Positions 22,370 to 35,079 of a stretch of 64,000 nucleotides of DNA are shown piece after piece. Within the stretch, counting starts at the first letter, position 1. Each line of letters opens with the position of its first letter. The notes beneath the pieces are model-generated. The model made no database searches. It had not been told where the DNA came from and saw nothing but the letters and a program-made list of their open reading frames with translations. Source of the stretch: Monocercomonoides exilis (Eukaryota; Preaxostyla; Oxymonadida; Polymastigidae); the NCBI GenBank assembly GCA_001643675.2, contig LSRY02000003.1, positions 1,602,001 through 1,666,000 of the forward strand, written 5' to 3'. The position numbers and the translations under genes were made by a program.

Positions 22370-23470
22370 TTTGACTGATTATTCGTCTTTCAATAATTTC
22401 TTCTTCTTCTTTTTCTTCAAATTCTTCAACTTCTTCTACATTTTATTCTTTCCCACCAGTTGTTCCATCTTCACCATTTTCTTCTTCTTCAGCTCCTTCT
22501 CCAACTTTTTCAATGCCATTTTCACTAACTTTGCATTGGATCGGAACATCGACCATCTGATACATTTAAGCTGTTCAATTGGAAGCACAAGAAAATTTCA
22601 CCGGAAATTGCTTCATTTCCTTTCCTTCTCAATGGTCGATTTTTAATTGCGACCTCATTTAATTTTTCAATCACGATTCTCGTGATGAAAAGCCATTTAT
22701 TCAAATTCGTTTTGTTTCGTTTCGTTTCTTCTTCTTCAACGTCTTTTTCAACGAGCAATAAAAATTGTGATGTTATTTTTGTTTCAATAAACAACCCTCG
22801 AATTCAACGCCTGGCCTCATCATCGATGTCAATTTGGTAACGCAAAAAGAAATATCTATTTTATCACAGAATATCAGCTGAAGTTATATGATAATAGAAG
22901 AGATACTTTATTTTACACGAAAAGCTGATAAGACGAAGCGAAATAAAAAAAGGAGGATGCTTTTCCCCTTTTTTCAGTGAATGAAGGAGACACAGATGAA
23001 AAAGAAAAAGAATTGGAGAAATCCTTTTATGAAATGGATAGGTTCCAAAATGGCCTTCGGCAGATTTCACAACGTCATGCTCCTTCAATATATCGCAGAA
23101 GATGAAACAAAGAGAGAAAGCGGTTGTTTTAGGAAGATCAATAATCGAAGGATAATTCTATGAAGAAGGGGTATCTTCAGCTGAAAAAAAGATGAAGTGA
23201 AAATGGCAAAAGAAATTGAAAGTTTTGAAGAGATTACTGATATTATCGAAAGATATCTTTTTGAAGAGAAGAATAATAGAAAACATTTATTTAAGCAACG
23301 AGTTTTATTTCTTTTGATGGAGAAGAAAAATTAGAAGAGGAAATTTCAAAGAAATATGTTTTACGCGATCCGATGTGAGACTTCTCAAAAGAAAAGTGAT
23401 GATACGTTCTCTTGTTGAAAAGAAGATGAAAATTCATGAATGCAAAGTGAAATGAAAAGCCATCAGAATT
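22370..23470. repeat. Cassette spacer repeat
   Basis: About 1.1-kb unit upstream-to-downstream between beta-helix copies, with signatures ACATCGACCATCTGATAC, GGTTCCAAAATGGCCTTCGG and CAGATTTCACAACGTCATG. Homologous units are at 26,480-27,280, 18,740-19,490 and 13,640-14,100. The minus strand retains a frame of 89 residues (22,794-22,525) with KNRPLRRKGNEAISGE. A related, more damaged peptide is found in other units. Confidence 0.7.
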
Positions 23471-23479
23471 AGAAGAAAT

Positions 23480-24679
23480 TTATATGAGAATTAGAAAAAT
23501 AATATCGCATACAGTGAATTTTGTATCGACCGCGCAGAATGTGAGAGTGTTTGTGGGAGCGAAAGTGGAGATGAGAAGAGAGAGGGAGGCATCGCTGAAG
23601 GGAGCAATGCATCCGAGAGCATACTCCACTGTGGCGCATGGGCTTTGCTGTGCTTTGCCACAGGCATCAACATCACTTCCATTGCTGGCAACGATTTTGT
23701 TCTGGTTGATGATTGGAAGCCAGTCATTGTACACACCGCTATCTGCAGTTCCTGCATTCCACACTCTTTTCGATAGGGTTGTTGATCCACAATTCTCGAA
23801 TGGGGATTGGGTAATATCACTTCCGTAAAAGAACACATCATTCCCTCTTCCATTAGTTGCAGTGTTTCCATCGAAGAAGCAGAATGTGATGAATTTTACT
23901 CCATTCATCCATGAAAAAGGAGGATAAAAACACATTGCAGCACCTCCATATGTCGAAGAAGCAGTTAATTTGTTATTAATGAACTGGCACTCATTGATTG
24001 AAAACTGACTTGGCTTGCTGCTGGGTGGGGGTTGAAATGTTAAAGAACCTGTTGAATCGCCACCAGAATTTGAAATGCACTTGCATTTGGAAAACAGGAA
24101 TTGACAAGCTGAGGCCATATCATACACATGAAAATACCAGCCAGTTCCACACCAGTATGTTATTGAACAATTTTCAACTCTGTTTTCTGAGAATGTCCAA
24201 ACAGAATTGGATTGAGGATACCCCACATAAACAGCCCCTCCGTGTCTCGCCTGGCAGTTCAAAAAGTTGGATTTTGAAAAATTGACTTTTAACAAATATA
24301 TGCAGTATAATGCGCCTCCTTCACCATTTCCTGTGCAGTAGCAATTGTTAAATGAGCAAGAAGTGATTGTGAGATTTGCATTTGTACAAGAAACACAAAG
24401 TGCACCTCCTGCAGAAGATCCACCAGTTGAATCATTCCATTCGCACCATTCAAAGATATAGCTATTCAAATCAGTAAATGGCAATCTACTTAATTCCTTT
24501 TTTTGAGTTTCGGATCCGTTATATTTTACAACATCATTTGATGAAGAGCGTGTTTGGTGGAGAAAAGAGGTGTTGAAGGCAGAGAGAAAAGTGAATGGAC
24601 TGTTGAGGTTGGGGAGAATGGTTCCATCGATGGGGTTGTGGGTGTGGATGAAAATGGTTGAGATGAATGCGAAAAACAT
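23480..24679 (-). pseudogene. Beta-helix copy C-L, lacks start and end
   Basis: The open frame of 399 residues begins MFFAFISTIFIHTHNPIDG and runs through YIFEWCEWNDSTGG, TNANLTITSCSF, YWCGTGWYF, SGGDSTGSLTF, FITFCFFDGN, DVFFYGSDITQSPFENCG, KRVWNAGTADSGVYNDWL and TLTFCAVDTKF, then stops. No signal peptide ATG lies upstream in frame; the leader-like sequence is out of frame. It ends at the same family position as A, where E continues for another 340 residues. It is nearly identical to C-R except for one patch. It may encode a short protein but fits a partial cassette better. Confidence 0.7.
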
Positions 24680-24844
24680 TTGGAGTGTTTTGTTTGCAAG
24701 AAGAAGAACGCAAAAATGAAAGAGGAGGAATGAAAAATAGTGTTTTCTCTGAAGCTCTCTGGTTTATTTGTTATCATTTGCCTTCATCATTTCCAGCGTG
24801 AACATTTTCATCGATTCATTGCATGTTCTTCAAACTTATCAAAA

Positions 24845-24920
24845 ACATATCATCCAACTTCTTCATCATCCACTTCATCAGATAAATTTCTTCATGATCT
24901 GTTTCATCATCAGAGATCAC
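24845..24920 (-). other. Conserved acidic tail motif, left
   Basis: On the minus strand one frame reads NLSDEVDDEEVG and then a stop. It resembles acidic tails after other cassettes, EEIQSDDVNDDNEEEAV at about 45,380-45,436 and EETQFDEVNFDDEAEEIV at about 43,680-43,735. It could be a shared terminal exon. Confidence 0.4.
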
Positions 24921-24948
24921 GAAAGAAATGATGAAGAAACTAAGAAAT

Positions 24949-26349
24949 TTATTTATAAATGAAATATTCAGAAATAAGAATTAGATGAAAAAGTATGAAA
25001 GAAGAGCCGAAGTTGAGAGTAATTGAAGGGACTGCATTGAGAGGGGATTCGGAAAGGAAATGGAATTGAGAAGATGGAAGAGATTTTTTGGAAGAAAGAG
25101 GAGAATCTGGATGGAAGTTGAATTTGCGAAGAGAAGGAAACAGCAATAAACGCAAAGAAAAGCATTTGGATAAACAGAGGATAAATTTGTATAAAGAAAC
25201 AACAACAAGCAAGTCAGGGTGATGCAATTCAGAAGAAATTAAAAATATGATTAACGAGAGAAAAGAAGGAATATGAGAAGCGGGGGAAAAAAATAATTGG
25301 AAAAGAGAAGATAGTGAGAAAAGCTTTTTGTTAGAAGAATTAGTTAAGAAAAGATGAGAAAGCCAGCCATTGTACTCGGTATTATCAGCTGTTCCTTGAT
25401 TCCACACTCTTTTTGATGGGGTCGTTGAGCCACATTGCTGGAATGGAGATTGGGTGATGGCATTACCACTGAAGAACGCGTCATTCCCTCTGCCATTTGT
25501 GGCGGAGTTGCCATCGAAGAAACAGAATGTGATGAATTTCATTCCATTCATCCAAGAATAAGTTGAATGAAAATAAATTGCGGCACCTCCATAAGATTTA
25601 GAAGCAGTCAGATTGTTATTGATGAAATGACACTCAACGATTGAAAATAGAATTGGCTTTGCAGAAGGAGGATTTTGAAATGTTAAAGAACCTGTGGAAT
25701 CACCACCCGAATTTGAGATGCACTTGCATTTTAAAAACTGAAATTGAACAGTTGTTGGATTATAATCGAGTCCAAAAAACCAACCAGTTCCGCACCAGTT
25801 TGTGATTGAACAACTTTCCACTCTGTTTTCTGAGAATGAATAAACAGAATTTGATTGTGGCCAGCCAACGTAAGCAGCTCCTCCATGAGCCGCAGTACAA
25901 CTTGTGAAATTGGATTTTGCGAAATTGACATTTTGCAAATATCTGCAAAATAATGCTCCACCATGATCACCAGTTGAACAATTGTTGAATGAACAAGAAG
26001 TGATTGTGAGATTTGCATTTGTGCATTCAACATAAAGTGCACCCCCATGGCCAGTTCCACCATTTGAATTCTCCCATATGCACCACTCGAAGCGATGACT
26101 GTTTTGATCGAATGAAGTCAGTCTTCCAAGTTTCACTCTTTGAGTTTCAGTTCCAACATGTACAACAGCAGCATTTGGTGAAGAGCGTGTTTGGTGGAGG
26201 AAAGAGGCATTGAAGGCAGAGAGAGAAGTGGCAGGGCTGTTGAGGTTGGGGAGGATGGCACCATCGATGGGGTTGTGGGCATGGATGAAGATGGATGAGT
26301 GGAATGCGAAAAACATTTGGAGGATATTGTTTGCCGGAAGAACACGCAA
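24949..26349 (-). pseudogene. Beta-helix copy D-L
   Basis: The 466-residue frame starts near MFFAFHSSIFIHAHNPIDG and contains HRFEWCIWENSNGG, TNANLTITSCSFNNCS, NWCGTGWFFGLDYNP, SGGDSTGSLTF, FITFCFFDGNSATNGRG and KRVWNQGTADNTEYNGWL. It then leaves family homology and reads through about 130 hydrophobic, pyrimidine-rich codons that do not look like genuine protein. The beta-helix part is therefore 3'-truncated earlier than in A and C. The upstream leader (MVFFFYFCVFF) is in another frame. The right-arm mirror has a one-base insertion. Confidence 0.7.
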
Positions 26350-26479
26350 AAATAAAAGAAGAAAACCATAAAAAATGATTTCAGCGAGACTCTCGGATTT
26401 TTTTGTGTGTGTGTGTTAACATTTGCCTTCACAATTCTCAGCAGCTAATCATTTCTTACAATTCATTCATTATCACCTT

Positions 26480-26719
26480 CTTCTTCATCTTCTTCACCTT
26501 CTTCTTTGTTTCTTGATCTCATTTCGAATTGAAACAGAGCATCGACCTTCAAATGCCTTTATGTCATTCAATTTGGCAGAGCCGCCATGTGATCCAAAAA
26601 TTATTACATTCATATTTCTTCCTCTCAACGACCGTTCACCAAATGCGCCTTCATTTCATTTTTCATTCATTATTCTGATGAGAAAAAAGCCATCTGGACG
26701 ATTCATTTCATTCAAATTG

Positions 26720-26750
<31 letters not shown>

Positions 26751-27280
26751 CGATTAGAAACAAAAAATGTTTTTGCATTCGTTTCATTCAACTTTCATCA
26801 AATTCAGGGATAAGCCTCGTCTTTTATTTTCTTTTCGGAAGCACAAAAGGATTATTCATTCTATTACAAAATGTAGCCAAATTTAAATAGCAATAGAGGT
26901 GATTTCGAGTCGAAAAAAGCTGATCAGTCGGAGCGAAATCAAAAAAGGAGGACGATTTTGCCTTTTTTATTTGGAAGCTGAAAGAGGCGCAGATAAAAAA
27001 GAAAGAGTATTAGAGCAATTCTTTTATGAAATGAATGAGCTCAAAAATAGCGTTCGGCAGGTTACACAACGTCACACGCCTTCAATATGTCGGAGAAGAT
27101 GAAACGATGAAGGAAACATATTTATTTGAAAAGGCAAATTTAATGGATAATTCTATGAAAGAAGAGAATAAATGCTCGACAAGCAATGTTGATTTCATCA
27201 AATGCACATATGAGATGTTTTCTTCTATTTTGTGTGCCTTCTCTTCAAATATCTTCGACTTTGCCTTCATTTGTACATAA
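26480..27280. repeat. Cassette spacer repeat
   Basis: Contains CATCGACCTTCAAATGCC, ACCAAATGCGCCTTCATTTC, a (TTC)8 run near 26,725-26,750 and GTTACACAACGTCACACGCC. It is homologous to the other spacer units and mirrored at about 35,080-35,880 with only isolated differences. Confidence 0.7.
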
Positions 27281-27307
27281 ATTCACAATTTGTCTGCTCA
27301 TTCAATA

Positions 27308-29563
27308 TTATTTACCAACTTTCTTCACCTTCTTCAGAAAGCCCATTGCATTGCGTGTGCTCTTGCAGGGCATCTTTGATAGCCAACAACGCATTGCTTT
27401 GATGCCAAGTATGTTTTCCATATGTTCGTCATAAGCTGAATGCCCGTTGAGAAATATAAACAAATCGATATTCCAATCGCCAAATGCTTCTGTTCTGTCA
27501 TGTCCAACAGCCGAATTGTCTTTCTGAGTGATGCTTGTCATGAAAGTGAACAAGGGTTCCTTTACAGAAGCGACAAGGGATTCGCACACAAAATACATAT
27601 CTCTTCCGACGCTGGCCTTGTTGGCAGAAAACACGATATTGGTGATGGAAAAGGTTGTGGATGACACTTCTGAATCATCCTTGTACTCGATCATGAGAGC
27701 ACCGCCTTTTCCTCCAGAACTTGTATCCTCGCTCACAGAGCAGCTGGAGAAGGTGGAGTTCCTCGCAGAAAATGTGTTGGCAGTGGAAGATGAGGCGAAT
27801 GAGATGCACCCGCCATTGGTGGCAGTTTGTTGGCTCAACTGTTCTGAGTTGATACTGGTGATGGTGCAGTTGGCGAGGGAGAGGGAGAGGGCAGGGGAGG
27901 TGGCAGAGGAGAGGACACAGCTGGTGGGGGTGGCTGTGGAGGTGATGTGGGTGATGTTGGAGGAGTTGAGGGTGAGGGGATTTGTGAGTGAGGTGAGGTG
28001 GAAGATGCTCTGGCTGTTGAGGGTGAGACTGGTGATTGCTGTGTGGTTGAGGGCGATGGAGCCAGCAGTGAGGAAGAAGAGGGGTGTTTTTATTGTTATG
28101 GAGGTTGTTCCGGTGATGGTGGTTGTGTTGAGGTTGAGGGAAGGGGAGTTACCGGAGAGGTGGAAGAGGATGGGGGTGATTTGGTTTGAGGAGTTGTGGG
28201 CGATGGCAAGGGCAGAGACTGTGAGGGAGCCCTGTGTCTGTTGGAAGAGGGCAGACGAGGCAGATGGATCTGGTGAAGAAGATGTTGATGATGATGAAAA
28301 TGATGAAAATGATGAAAGAGATGATGTTGATTGTGATGAGTGTGAATGTGAGTTTTGTGGTTGGGGAATGCCACTGGAGGCGATGATGGTGGCAGTTGTG
28401 CCATTTCCAGTGATTATGGTATCAACCGCGCTGAAGGTGAGTGTTTGAGTTGGAACAAATGTTGAACTGAGGAGGGTGAGGGAGGCGTCGTGGAGGAGGG
28501 AAACGAAGCCAGTGAGGGCATACTCGATGGTGGCACATGGGGTCTGTTGGGGTCTACCACAGACGTCGACATCAGTTCCATTGCTGGCAACGATTTTGTT
28601 CTGAGCAATGAGGGGGAGCCAGCCATTGAACACGGTATTATCAGCTGTTCCTTGATTCCAGACTCTTTTTGTTGAAGTTGTTGATCCACAATTCTCAAAC
28701 GGAGATTGGGTGATATCACTTCCGTAAAAGAACACATCATTTCCTCTGCCATTTGTGGCAGTGTTTCCATCGAAGAAGCAGAATGTGATGAATTTAAACC
28801 CGCTCATCCAGGAATAAGTTGCTGTGCAACACAGCGCAGCGCCACCATAGGAAGTTGATGAACTTGTCAATTTGTTGTTTATGAATTGGCAATCATTAAC
28901 CAAAAATTGATTTGGTTTGGTTCCTGGAGGAGCATTGAATGTTAAAGAACCAGCAGCATCACCACCAGAATTTGAGATGCACTTGCATTTGGAAAACAGG
29001 AATTGAGCACTTGTTGGTGTACTTCCCATGTTAAAATACCAACCAGTTCCACACCAATTTGTTATTGAACAACTTTCCGCTCTGTTTTCTGAGAATGCCC
29101 AAGCAGAATTTGGTTGAGGGCTCCATATTGATACTGCTCCTCCATGAGCAGCTGAACAATTTGTAATATTGGATTTTGTGATATCAATTTTTAACAAACT
29201 GTTACAAAATAATGCTCCGCCTTCTCCACTTCCTGTGGTTGTACATTTGTGAAATGAGCAAGAAGTGATTGTGAGATTTGCATTTGTGCAAACAACTTTA
29301 AGTGCACCTCCATGATCACCACCACCATTTGAATCTTTCCATTCGCACCATTCAAAGCGATGACTGTTTTGATCGAATGAAGTCAACCTCCCAGGTGATT
29401 TTCTTTGAGATTCTGTTCCAATATGCTTTACAGGATCATTTGATGAAGAACGTGTTTGGTGGAGAAAAGAGGTGTTGAAGGCAGAGAGAGAAGTGAATGG
29501 ACTGTTGAGATTTGGGAGAATGGTTCCATCGATGGGGTTGTGAGTTGTGTGAATGAGAAAATC
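27308..29563 (-). pseudogene. Beta-helix copy E-L, longest 3' part
   Basis: The frame is open from about 29,563 (just after TAA) to 27,308, about 750 codons, but has no ATG before the family start motif THNPIDGTIL. After the common beta-helix part it continues where A and C stop: TQTLTFSAVDTIITGNG, a Ser-rich linker (SQSTSSLSSFSSFSSSS), a Thr/Ser/Leu-rich beta region with repeated N-x-S/T sites, then GGCISFASSSTANTFSARNS, GGKGGALMIEYKDD and NIVFSANKASVGRDMYFVCE, typical of this class of helix repeats. It ends FLKKVKKVGK. No membrane helix. It shows what the full 3' part of the family looks like. It lacks a 5' end, so it is called partial. Confidence 0.75.
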
Positions 29564-29569
29564 AATATG

Positions 29570-31164
29570 AAAAGAGCAAAGTTATTCTGAAACAACGATT
29601 GTGAAAATGAAGATAGGAGTTCAATCCTGATTGGAAAAAACAATTTTTGTTTTGAATTAATTTTTTCGTTTTTCGAGTTTTCTTTTTCGAGAGCCGTTTC
29701 TGAATGAATGAGCAATGCAATAGGAGAAAAAGAAAAGGATGCTTATATGATGTTATGCTTTGCTTAAAGTTCTTTTGCATTTGTTTGTGTTTGGAACGAC
29801 GAAATTATTCATAGCCTGGTAAGTGTCGTTTTTTGTTTTCTATCACTCAGAAAGTTATTTCGTCATTTGTGTTTATCACAATGAAAACAATTTAAGATTT
29901 GTGAAATGAGCATTCGATTCTCAAGTTTCTTCTTAATATTCCTTTGTTGACTTTGTTTTTAGTTTGAGAGCATTGTTTGAATGAAAAACCAAAAAGATTT
30001 CGATTGTAGGAAAAAAAATTTTTTTTATTAAAAATAATCCTTGAGCAACATTAACTGGAAAAGAAAATAATACTTTTTGAATCAAGTTTGTTTTTGCAAT
30101 GAAAGGATTTTTTTTTTATAATCAAAGACAGAAAGTTGTTCAATTTAACTGCAATGAATAACTATTTCAAAACTTTGACATGATGTCATACAAACATTTT
30201 AAATAAATTGAAATTGGCAATGCTTTTGTCAATAATATCGAAAAGGAATTGAACGAAAATAACTTTGAACAGTTTGAGATGTTCAGTTGATATCGCTAAT
30301 AATTTCTTCAATTTTTGCTCGATTCTTCTTGTGGCTGCAGATGATTGCGATTAGAGACGAAGTCACTGGTGCAGAAAAACTGTAAACCAAAAATTTGAAA
30401 CAGCAACTTCGAAATGATATTTTTTTTGTGTTTGATAATCTTCATTAAAAAACAAGCTTTCTTTTTGCAAAAATGTTTTTCGTTGTTGTAGTGTATTATT
30501 CAGTCCTATTCATGAAGATAATTCAGGAGAAAAAAATGAAAATTCAAAAAGTTTAACCAAAGTTTGTTTTCATTGAAAAATCAATCATTGAAACAAACAA
30601 TAAAAACAAACAAATTGAATAAATAAATAAAATACAGGAAACCTTCAAAATAAAGAAAAGAAAAAGAAAAAGAAAAGAAAAGAAAGAAAAGAAAAGAAAA
30701 GAAAAGAAAAACAAAGAAAATGATTATTAACTATTCCTAAAAATATTTTTTAATAATGTAATTATTTTTGATAATATATTTTTCTTTCAAAATTCTCGGT
30801 TCATAAATTTCCTTGAATATTAATAAATGAACACAAAAAAAGTGAAATGGTATGTTTAAGACATCGTCGTTTTTAATTCTGATTAAACATTTGTTTTTGA
30901 AACAGTTGCGATAGTTTTTGCATTTGAATTCAAAATCTCTTCCCAATGGCAAACAATCATTGAAAAATCAATATAGTTAGTGTTAATAATGGTGGACACT
31001 TTCAATAACTGTGGACAGTTGTATTATTTCAACAACTGTTGGTCGTTGCTTTTTGACAATTAACCCATTTATTCCCTCAACGAATATGAACTTATAAGAC
31101 AAACAGAAATGAAACAATTTGCTCTGCAGAATTTTGAAAAAAACATTTTTAATTTACGGAGAAA
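29570..31164. other. Central AT-rich core, left side
   Basis: No gene is seen. It contains an (AAAAG)n tract (about 30,650-30,722) and, at about 30,752-30,990, a sequence related to a dispersed repeat at 52,018-52,250. The innermost part has two nearby copies of the motif GTGGACA (near 30,990 and 31,010). Everything is mirrored in 31,189-32,785. Confidence 0.6.
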
Positions 31165-31188
31165 TTTTGAGAATTCAATTTCTTTGGG
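31165..31188. other. Palindrome centre, 24-bp spacer
   Basis: The left arm ends ATTTACGGAGAAA at 31,164 and the right arm starts TTTCTCCGTAAAT at 31,189. The 24 unpaired bases between contain GAATTC. The arms on either side pair without interruption, so a very large hairpin or cruciform is possible. Confidence 0.9.
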
Positions 31189-32785
31189 TTTCTCCGTAAA
31201 TTAAAAATGTTTTTTTCAAAATTCTGCAGAGCAAATTGTTTCATTTCTGTTTGTCTTATAAGTTCATATTCGTTGAGGGAATAAATGGGTTAATTGTCAA
31301 AAAGCAACGACCAACAGTTGTTGAAATAATACAACTGTCCACAGTTATTGAAAGTGTCCACCATTATTAACACTAACTATATTGATTTTTCAATGATTGT
31401 TTGCCATTGGGAAGAGATTTTGAATTCAAATGCAAAAACTATCGCAACTGTTTCAAAAACAAATGTTTAATCAGAATTAAAAACGACGATGTCTTAAACA
31501 TACCATTTCACTTTTTTTGTGTTCATTTATTAATATTCAAGGGAAATTTATGAACCGAGAATTTTGAAAGAAAAAATATATTATCAAAAATAATTACATT
31601 ATTAAAAAATATTTTTAGGAATAGTTAATAATCATTTTCTTTTCTTTGTTTTTCTTTTCTTTTCTTTTCTTTTCTTTTCTTTTCTTTTCTTTTTCTTTTT
31701 CTTTTTCTTTTATTTTTGAAGGTTTCCTGTATTTTATTTATTTATTCAATTTGTTTGTTTTTATTGTTTGTTTCAATGATTGATTTTTCAATGAAAACAA
31801 ACTTTGGTTAAACTTTTTGAATTTTCATTTTTTTCTCCTGAATTATCTTCATGAATAGGACTGAATAATACACTACAACAACGAAAAACATTTTTGCAAA
31901 AAGAAAGCTTGTTTTTTTAATGAAGATTATCAAACACAAAAAAAATATCATTTCGAAGTTGCTGTTTCAAATTTTTTGGTTTACAGTTTTTCTGCACCAG
32001 TGACTTCGTCTCTAATCGCAATCATCTGCAGCCACAAGAAGAATCGAGCAAAAATTGAAGAAATTATTAGCGATATCAACTGAACATCTCAAACTGTTCA
32101 AAGTTATTTTCGTTCAATTCCTTTTCGATATTATTGACAAAAGCATTGCCAATTTCAATTTATTTAAAATGTTTGTATGACATCATGTCAAAGTTTTGAA
32201 ATAGTTATTCATTGCAGTTAAATTGAACAACTTTCTGTCTTTGATTATAAAAAAAAAATCCTTTCATTGCAAAAACAAACTTGATTCAAAAAGTATTATT
32301 TTCTTTTCCAGTTAATGTTGCTCAAGGATTATTTTTAATAAAAAAAATTTTTTTTCCTACAATCGAAATCTTTTTGGTTTTTCATTCAAACAATGCTCTC
32401 AAACTAAAAACAAAGTCAACAAAGGAATATTAAGAAGAAACTTGAGAATCGAATGCTCATTTCACAAATCTTAAATTGTTTTCATTGTGATAAACACAAA
32501 TGACGAAATAACTTTCTGAGTGATAGAAAACAAAAAACGACACTTACCAGGCTATGAATAATTTCGTCGTTCCAAACACAAACAAATGCAAAAGAACTTT
32601 AAGCAAAGCATAACATCATATAAGCATCCTTTTCTTTTTCTCCTATTGCATTGCTCATTCATTCAGAAACGGCTCTCGAAAAAGAAAACTCGAAAAACGA
32701 AAAATTAATTCAAAACAAAAATTGTTTTTCCAATCAGGATTGAACTCCTATCTTCATTTTCACAATCGTTGTTTCAGAATAACTT
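31189..32785. other. Central AT-rich core, right side
   Basis: Mirror of 29,570-31,164, including the pyrimidine-strand (CTTTT)n tract at about 31,638-31,712. No gene is seen. Confidence 0.6.
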
Positions 32786-32789
32786 TGCT

Positions 32790-35055
32790 CTTTTCATATT
32801 GATTTTCTCATTCACACAACTCACAACCCCATCGATGGAACCATTCTCCCAAATCTCAACAGTCCATTCACTTCTCTCTCTGCCTTCAACACCTCTTTTC
32901 TCCACCAAACACGTTCTTCATCAAATGATCCTGTAAAGCATATTGGAACAGAATCTCAAAGAAAATCACCTGGGAGGTTGACTTCATTCGATCAAAACAG
33001 TCATCGCTTTGAATGGTGCGAATGGAAAGATTCAAATGGTGGTGGTGATCATGGAGGTGCACTTAAAGTTGTTTGCACAAATGCAAATCTCACAATCACT
33101 TCTTGCTCATTTCACAAATGTACAACCACAGGAAGTGGAGAAGGCGGAGCATTATTTTGTAACAGTTTGTTAAAAATTGATATCACAAAATCCAATATTA
33201 CAAATTGTTCAGCTGCTCATGGAGGAGCAGTATCAATATGGAGCCCTCAACCAAATTCTGCTTGGGCATTCTCAGAAAACAGAGCGGAAAGTTGTTCAAT
33301 AACAAATTGGTGTGGAACTGGTTGGTATTTTAACATGGGAAGTACACCAACAAGTGCTCAATTCCTGTTTTCCAAATGCAAGTGCATCTCAAATTCTGGT
33401 GGTGATGCTGCTGGTTCTTTAACATTCAATGCTCCTCCAGGAACCAAACCAAATCAATTTTTGGTTAATGATTGCCAATTCATAAACAACAAATTGACAA
33501 GTTCATCAACTTCCTATGGTGGCGCTGCGCTGTGTTGCACAGCAACTTATTCCTGGATGAGCGGGTTTAAATTCATCACATTCTGCTTCTTCGATGGAAA
33601 CACTGCCACAAATGGCAGAGGAAATGATGTGTTCTTTTACGGAAGTGATATCACCCAATCTCCGTTTGAGAATTGTGGATCAACAACTTCAACAAAAAGA
33701 GTCTGGAATCAAGGAACAGCTGATAATACCGTGTTCAATGGCTGGCTCCCCCTCATTGCTCAGAACAAAATCGTTGCCAGCAATGGAACTGATGTCGACG
33801 TCTGTGGTAGACCCCAACAGACCCCATGTGCCACCATCGAGTATGCCCTCACTGGCTTCGTTTCCTCCTCCACGACGCCTCCCTCACCCTCCTCAGTTCA
33901 ACATTTGTTCCAACTCAAACACTCACCTTCAGCGCGGTTGATACCATAATCACTGGAAATGGCACAACTGCCACCATCATCGCCTCCAGTGGCATTCCCC
34001 AACCACAAAACTCACATTCACACTCATCACAATCAACATCATCTCTTTCATCATTTTCATCATTTTCATCATCATCAACATCTTCTTCACCAGATCCATC
34101 TGCCTCGTCTGCCCTCTTCCAACAGACACAGGGCTCCCTCACAGTCTCTGCCCTTGCCATCGCCCACAACTCCTCAAACCAAATCACCCCCATCCTCTTC
34201 CACCTCTCCGGTAACTCCCCTTCCCTCAACCTCAACACAACCACCATCACCGGAACAACCTCCATAACAATAAAAACACCCCTCTTCTTCCTCACTGCTG
34301 GCTCCATCGCCCTCAACCACACAGCAATCACCAGTCTCACCCTCAACAGCCAGAGCATCTTCCACCTCACCTCACTCACAAATCCCCTCACCCTCAACTC
34401 CTCCAACATCACCCACATCACCTCCACAGCCACCCCCACCAGCTGTGTCCTCTCCTCTGCCACCTCCCCTGCCCTCTCCCTCTCCCTCGCCAACTGCACC
34501 ATCACCAGTATCAACTCAGAACAGTTGAGCCAACAAACTGCCACCAATGGCGGGTGCATCTCATTCGCCTCATCTTCCACTGCCAACACATTTTCTGCGA
34601 GGAACTCCACCTTCTCCAGCTGCTCTGTGAGCGAGGATACAAGTTCTGGAGGAAAAGGCGGTGCTCTCATGATCGAGTACAAGGATGATTCAGAAGTGTC
34701 ATCCACAACCTTTTCCATCACCAATATCGTGTTTTCTGCCAACAAGGCCAGCGTCGGAAGAGATATGTATTTTGTGTGCGAATCCCTTGTCGCTTCTGTA
34801 AAGGAACCCTTGTTCACTTTCATGACAAGCATCACTCAGAAAGACAATTCGGCTGTTGGACATGACAGAACAGAAGCATTTGGCGATTGGAATATCGATT
34901 TGTTTATATTTCTCAACGGGCATTCAGCTTATGACGAACATATGGAAAACATACTTGGCATCAAAGCAATGCGTTGTTGGCTATCAAAGATGCCCTGCAA
35001 GAGCACACGCAATGCAATGGGCTTTCTGAAGAAGGTGAAGAAAGTTGGTAAATAA
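32790..35055 (+). pseudogene. Beta-helix copy E-R, frameshifted
   Basis: Mirror of E-L. The first frame covers the family start motif and beta-helix to about 33,870 (GRPQQTPCATIEYALTGFVS). There a CCC run of the left copy is CC, which shifts the frame: the first product would end at 33,949. The rest (SLLHDASLTLLSSTFVPTQ onward) is open in another phase to 35,055. All else matches E-L almost base for base. The indel sits in a short homopolymer, so a sequencing error is a serious alternative to real inactivation. Confidence 0.75.
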
Positions 35056-35079
35056 TATTGAATGAGCAGACAAATTGTG

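Larger units (their letters stand above)
20400..31164. repeat. Inner palindrome arm, left
   Basis: Nearly identical inverted match to 31,189-41,960, with position sum of about 62,353 near the centre, rising to about 62,369 outward because of small indels. Differences are mostly single bases, homopolymer lengths and one clustered patch at about 23,770-24,075. Toward 20,400-21,400 divergence increases before homology ends. Confidence 0.9.

Noticed and set aside
26423-26890. 155-residue plus-strand frame (and mirror 35,474-35,941)
   Set aside because: It lies antisense within the spacer repeat, is not conserved in frame in the other spacer units, and is Ser/Phe low-complexity.
27528-28448. 306-residue Val/Glu-rich frame opposite E-L (and mirror in E-R)
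   Set aside because: It is the antisense shadow of the Ser/Thr/Leu-rich part of gene E.
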